Below, piece by piece: positions 60,446 through 64,000 of a stretch of 64,000 nucleotides of DNA; position 1 is the stretch's first letter, and each line of letters starts with the position of its first letter. The stretch is from the NCBI RefSeq assembly GCF_037975245.1, contig NC_092579.1:3310001-3374000 (forward strand), given 5' to 3'. Made by a program: the position numbers and the translations under genes. The notes beneath the pieces were generated by a model, which was not told where the DNA came from, did no database searches, and was given only the letters and a program-made list of their open reading frames with translations. This DNA is from Apostichopus japonicus. Taxonomy: Eukaryota > Echinodermata > Holothuroidea > Aspidochirotida > Stichopodidae.

Positions 60446-61758
60446 CACTGAAACTTACATAAATAGACTCTAAATTCCCTTAGTTGTGTCGCTTGTTATA
60501 TATCGCCACCAATCGATGAGACGCGTCACGATGCGTGAATGTCTATATGCATATACACAATTGGTACAGTAACATGATGCTATGTAACCAGTTGGTAAAG
60601 TGTCATTGTGTCTTAGAGTACGCTCAAATGAGTTGTACAGACATGACGCAACGTATTATTCTGTGTCCTGTAGGTTTACAAGGATTCTGTACATAGCTAT
60701 CCTTCATTTGGTACACAGTATCTATTGTAGTGTAGCTACAGACAACTGCTAATTATTACTTATTGATAAAAGAACCCAAGAAAGTCTTCCGTGTCAGTAT
60801 GCACTAGTGTCAAATTGTCAATGTACATCTCGGCTTTAAATTTTCCAAACTTTATTCCTTTTCACGTATTTTGTTGTAATGAAAAGTACAAAACTTCGCC
60901 TCATTTGTGACTCATGTCATGGCGCCCTCAATCGCTCCGCCAGCATTTAAAAAAAAATTATTGTGTGTCCGTGGAAAAGATCTCTGTGTTAATAACTGTG
61001 ACATTTCAGTGACGAGTAGTAGAAATACGAAAGGAGTTGATGTCAGCCGTTCGAGGTTTACGCACGTACCGTTGTTGGCGTTGTATATTGTCTATGTTCT
61101 CATTGCGTTAGTTACACATTTCCAGTATTTTCAGTCGGTTACGTTTACAAGGCGATACAAAACATGAATAACTAGCATGGAGTTGAGCCCCATCCCCTCC
61201 CCCATCCACTCCCACCCTCAACTGTTTTGTCAATTTTTCTTTATTTGGAAGACAGTTATGACTTGTTCAAATCCTCGAAAAGCGGTAACATCTAGATTAG
61301 ATGAAGTTTGTTTTTTCATGATGCGCAGGAGACTTAAACAAGTCTACACCATTGACTGATCGATGAACCAAGATATAGCTAGATCAATATATTAACTGAT
61401 ACATATTGCGCAATATTTTGATTACCAAGACAGTTGCACTGCGTTTCTGTGGGGTTTTTGGGGGGTACATTAATCAGCGAACTTAGTTATTTACATATGA
61501 TAATTATTTTTGTTAATAGATATTGTTTGACAAGCCCTACACTCGCGATAACATGAGTGACATCAGTGTGAAATAAATAACCCATGTCTGCGAACGAATG
61601 TAATTTACAGTAGTTGGAACAGAACATCATTTAACAGTGAGAACACGACTCCAGTAAGAAAGACAACAGTGCGAAATACGTGAGTCTCCTTATTATATTC
61701 ATGGTTTGCTCATATTCTTCGTTACAATTTCACTCGCAATTTTCAAAGTTATATGTAA
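60446..61758. repeat. Duplicated block S1, copy B
   Basis: Second copy of 47612-49070 with small indels. Both copies keep an open frame of about 66 codons (48145-48342 and 60958-61155) containing CVNNCDISVTSSRNTK and a hydrophobic ALYIVYVLIALV. There are about nine replacements and differing ends, so it is not called a gene. Confidence 0.85.
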
Positions 61759-62458
61759 CGTTAGGGAAGCAAATGATTTATTTAGACCTGAGGAAATACT
61801 AAAAGTGCAAAATAGAGCCTAGGATTTGCGTCAACCTCAAATAAATATTCACACCGATGATGGTGCATGTCAGACAGGAATGATCTTCTTCTTTTGTTTT
61901 TTGGCTAAAAAAGTTGAACCTTAAGTTAAAGCATTCTAATTTATTGGAGAAATAATAAAACTTTAATGTGCTTCAGCTTTGATTCTCGAGTAACAACCGA
62001 GAGTTTTTTGAATGTGGTATATGGTAAGTTGGTAACTTAACTGTTCTTTTTAAGGTAAAAGATATAGTCATGGTCTATTTAAATTTGGGCCGGTGGTTCA
62101 GTTTTATCCTTCAACTAAACATGCTGTCCTCGAGTGTTTTGATCAAATTCCGAGATTGTAAAAGTCTTGGGTCAAATCAGTCGAAGTAGGGGGGAAATTT
62201 TCCCAACTTCGCGCTTGCATGCATTAAATTTTACTGTATTATCCCGATAAATGCTTGGAACGATTTTTTTATCAAAGCGTGTGGAGAATCTCCCATTTAA
62301 CAATCATATATGTAAATATTGACATATGTAGGTCTAGAGAACTCTATGGGTGACCAAGGCCGCGATTACTGATGGTCAATTCCTTAGTGTCCATTTTAAG
62401 TATTTATCATATTCACCTGTATAATTATCAAAATGACATATACGTTTGCGTGTATGCT
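61757..62458. repeat. Duplicated block S2, downstream copy
   Basis: Follows S1 directly and matches 57718-58860 with deletions. In the upstream elongase unit most of S2 is missing, so this copy shows the probable ancestral S1-S2 order. Confidence 0.8.
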
Positions 62459-62459
62459 C

Positions 62460-63108
62460 TACTAGCAGCTGCAGCCAGCTGGAGGCACTGCAGAGAGTAA
62501 GTGAAAAGTTATTTTATTTGTGAATGCTGAATCAGAGTATAAGTACTCTAATTTATCTATGTATAAAAGGGTTCAAATTCAGGCCTCGTAAATTCCTCTT
62601 AAAAGTAATCGCCATTTGGCGACCGTTACTAAAAAACTAACTGACCAAACCTCAACATTCACTCGCCACAACGATTGCTGTTCAAGACGTCTTACTTATG
62701 GTATAGTACATATCTACAACAGCAATACTCTCTGTAAATTAAAGTAAGGCGGATACATTGTGCTACGTAATTGCACACTGAAAAAATATATTTCTGTGCA
62801 GTATGAAATTTAAACTTTTTCCACGAAAAATAAGTGATGAACAAAGTAAAACATGTCGCAGAACACCCAATGTATATTGCTTGATCAGATTGTACTGTGA
62901 ATAAGAGACAAAAGTTAATCAGTATAAAACGAAGCTTGTTATCTTGTTTCCAAGAAATTACGCAAAGCAAAAGTTTGAATTTTAATTGTAGTGTAACCTT
63001 GTAAAAATCAAGTTAATATTTCTTAGACATTGTTTCCTTTTGAAAGTATAACCGGGGGCCTCACAGCACTTGTAGCCCAGGGGTCTACAAAATCTTAATC
63101 CGGCTCTG
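62460..63108. mobile_element. hAT-like non-autonomous element, copy 3 (left end missing)
   Basis: Begins inside the element at GCAGCTGCAGCCAGCTGGAG and ends at 63108 with TTAATCCGGCTCTG. The right flank TATGTGTG is one substitution from the TATATGTG next to copies 1 and 2. It has an internal deletion relative to copy 1. Confidence 0.6.
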
Positions 63109-63375
63109 TATGTGTGTATAAATGTTTATCATTTCCGGCTCATGTTATGATTTTATTAGGGGGAAGGGAGATTGCCTAGCATGCGGCCACCCCCTCCTCC
63201 CCTCACCTCCCCTCCCAAAACATCCTATGATTGCGGGTCACGATTTAATTCACTTGCCGTCAAGAGCAAAAGGAATTCAACCTGGTCGTATCGATTCTGC
63301 TCACCGCCGTTTAATATACTGATTTCATCACTCGCAGTTACTATGTAACGTACTGTTAAAATTCCACTACATGCT

Positions 63376-63389
63376 TTTCTATTATGCAG
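63376..63389 (+). promoter_or_regulatory. Likely 3' splice site before the second elongase
   Basis: Same CTTTTCTATTATGCAG and 20-base spacing to the ATG as in the first copy. Confidence 0.5.
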
Positions 63390-63409
63390 ATTTGATGTGA
63401 CGATTCAAA

Positions 63410-64000
63410 ATGGCCTCCTTTATTTCTGCAATTGAAATATTCGCCTCTAGTTATGACGAACGAGTAACACGAGAATGGATCCATAGACATTGGCCAAAGA
63501 CCTTAGCAATCAGCGTCCTATACATCATACTGGTCTTCTCTGGGAGACGCTGGATGGAAAAGAGAGAAAAATACAACCTCAGATGGGCTCTCACTCTTTG
63601 GTCTGCGTCTCTGGCGCTGTTTAGCATCATCGGTACTTGGTTTATGTTGGGGAGAGCAATCCACGATTTACGTATGTACGGGTTTCGACACACCATCTGC
63701 GACAACACCTTCTACTACACAGGACATGGTATTTGGTTGTATTGGTTCTGTTTGAGTAAAGTCGTGGAGTTGGGAGACACATTTTTCATCGTTGTTCGTA
63801 AACAAAAGTTGATGTTCCTCCACTGGTATCACCACGTGGCTACCTTAATCTTCACATGGTATGGATATGGCAATGAGATTGCACTCGGCATGTACTTTGC
63901 AGGCATCAACTTTGCTATTCACTCCTTCATGTACTCCTACTACGCTATTCGTGCATCTGGATTAGTGCGCATGCCTCGGCAAGTCAACGTCACGATTACG
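63410..64000 (+). CDS. ELOVL6-like: Second ELOVL6-like elongase, truncated by the window end
   Basis: 197 codons open to the last base, colinear with the first elongase without any indel. By eye 31 of 591 bases and 14 of 197 residues differ: R10I, Q21R, I32L, S75G, I79M, F102Y, S106H, M110L, S114C, C115L, H153Y, S164A, V168F and V173F. All catalytic motifs visible here are unchanged (KVVELGDT, HWYHH, MYSYY). Five replacements with no silent change lie within 102-115, just before KVVELGDT, and three more are close to the H(S)xMYSYY motif. The gene is probably functional as far as visible. It may use a somewhat different acyl chain, but that is inference. Confidence 0.93.
   Translation, partial: MASFISAIEIFASSYDERVTREWIHRHWPKTLAISVLYIILVFSGRRWMEKREKYNLRWALTLWSASLALFSIIGTWFMLGRAIHDLRMYGFRHTICDNTFYYTGHGIWLYWFCLSKVVELGDTFFIVVRKQKLMFLHWYHHVATLIFTWYGYGNEIALGMYFAGINFAIHSFMYSYYAIRASGLVRMPRQVNVTIT

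Overview
This is a window of an AT-rich animal genome: genes split by long introns, non-LTR retrotransposons, tRNA-derived SINEs, a solo LTR, DNA-transposon remnants and many micro- and minisatellites. No operon, bacterial or viral genome structure is visible. The gene families and repeat types fit a marine invertebrate, and I would guess an echinoderm-like deuterostome. That guess is inference; nothing seen here fixes the species.

Three host loci can be supported. (1) At the left edge on the minus strand are two phase-1 exons, a signal-peptide exon (1328-1427) and a fibronectin-III-like exon (122-232), of a secreted or receptor protein that continues off the left end. (2) A four-exon tetraspan gene of the calcium-channel gamma subunit/TARP-like branch of the claudin superfamily lies on the minus strand from 43818 down to 19317. 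I assembled it from splice sites; the four exons join in frame into a 260-residue protein. (3) Two ELOVL6-like fatty-acid elongase genes lie on the plus strand, one complete (50435-51268) and one cut by the window end (63410-64000). They sit in direct repeats 12,975 bases apart.

The rest is mostly mobile DNA. From 1.5 to 5.6 kb there are two decayed CR1/L2-like LINEs on the minus strand. From 6.8 to 10.15 kb a plus-strand LINE with AP-endonuclease and reverse transcriptase domains is flanked by a perfect 14-base target duplication. From 12.8 to 17.9 kb a 1.9-kb noncoding segment is present twice, with a SINE and a TA microsatellite between the copies. The introns of the tetraspan gene hold a solo LTR (19723-20825), a 438-bp tandem duplication (23.6-24.5 kb), a second LINE of the same family as the first (24765-28795, minus) carrying a SINE with 12-base target duplications, and a roughly 470-bp ATC microsatellite just inside the exon-2 donor.

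From 47.6 kb to the end the sequence is a mosaic segmental duplication around the elongase genes. The blocks are S1, S2 and a hAT-like element. They recur three times but only two units carry an elongase, which suggests that a middle unit lost its gene. Between the elongases lie a 78-bp minisatellite, a 26-bp minisatellite with higher-order structure, a degenerate array of about 300-bp units, and a MITE with roughly 90-bp terminal inverted repeats.
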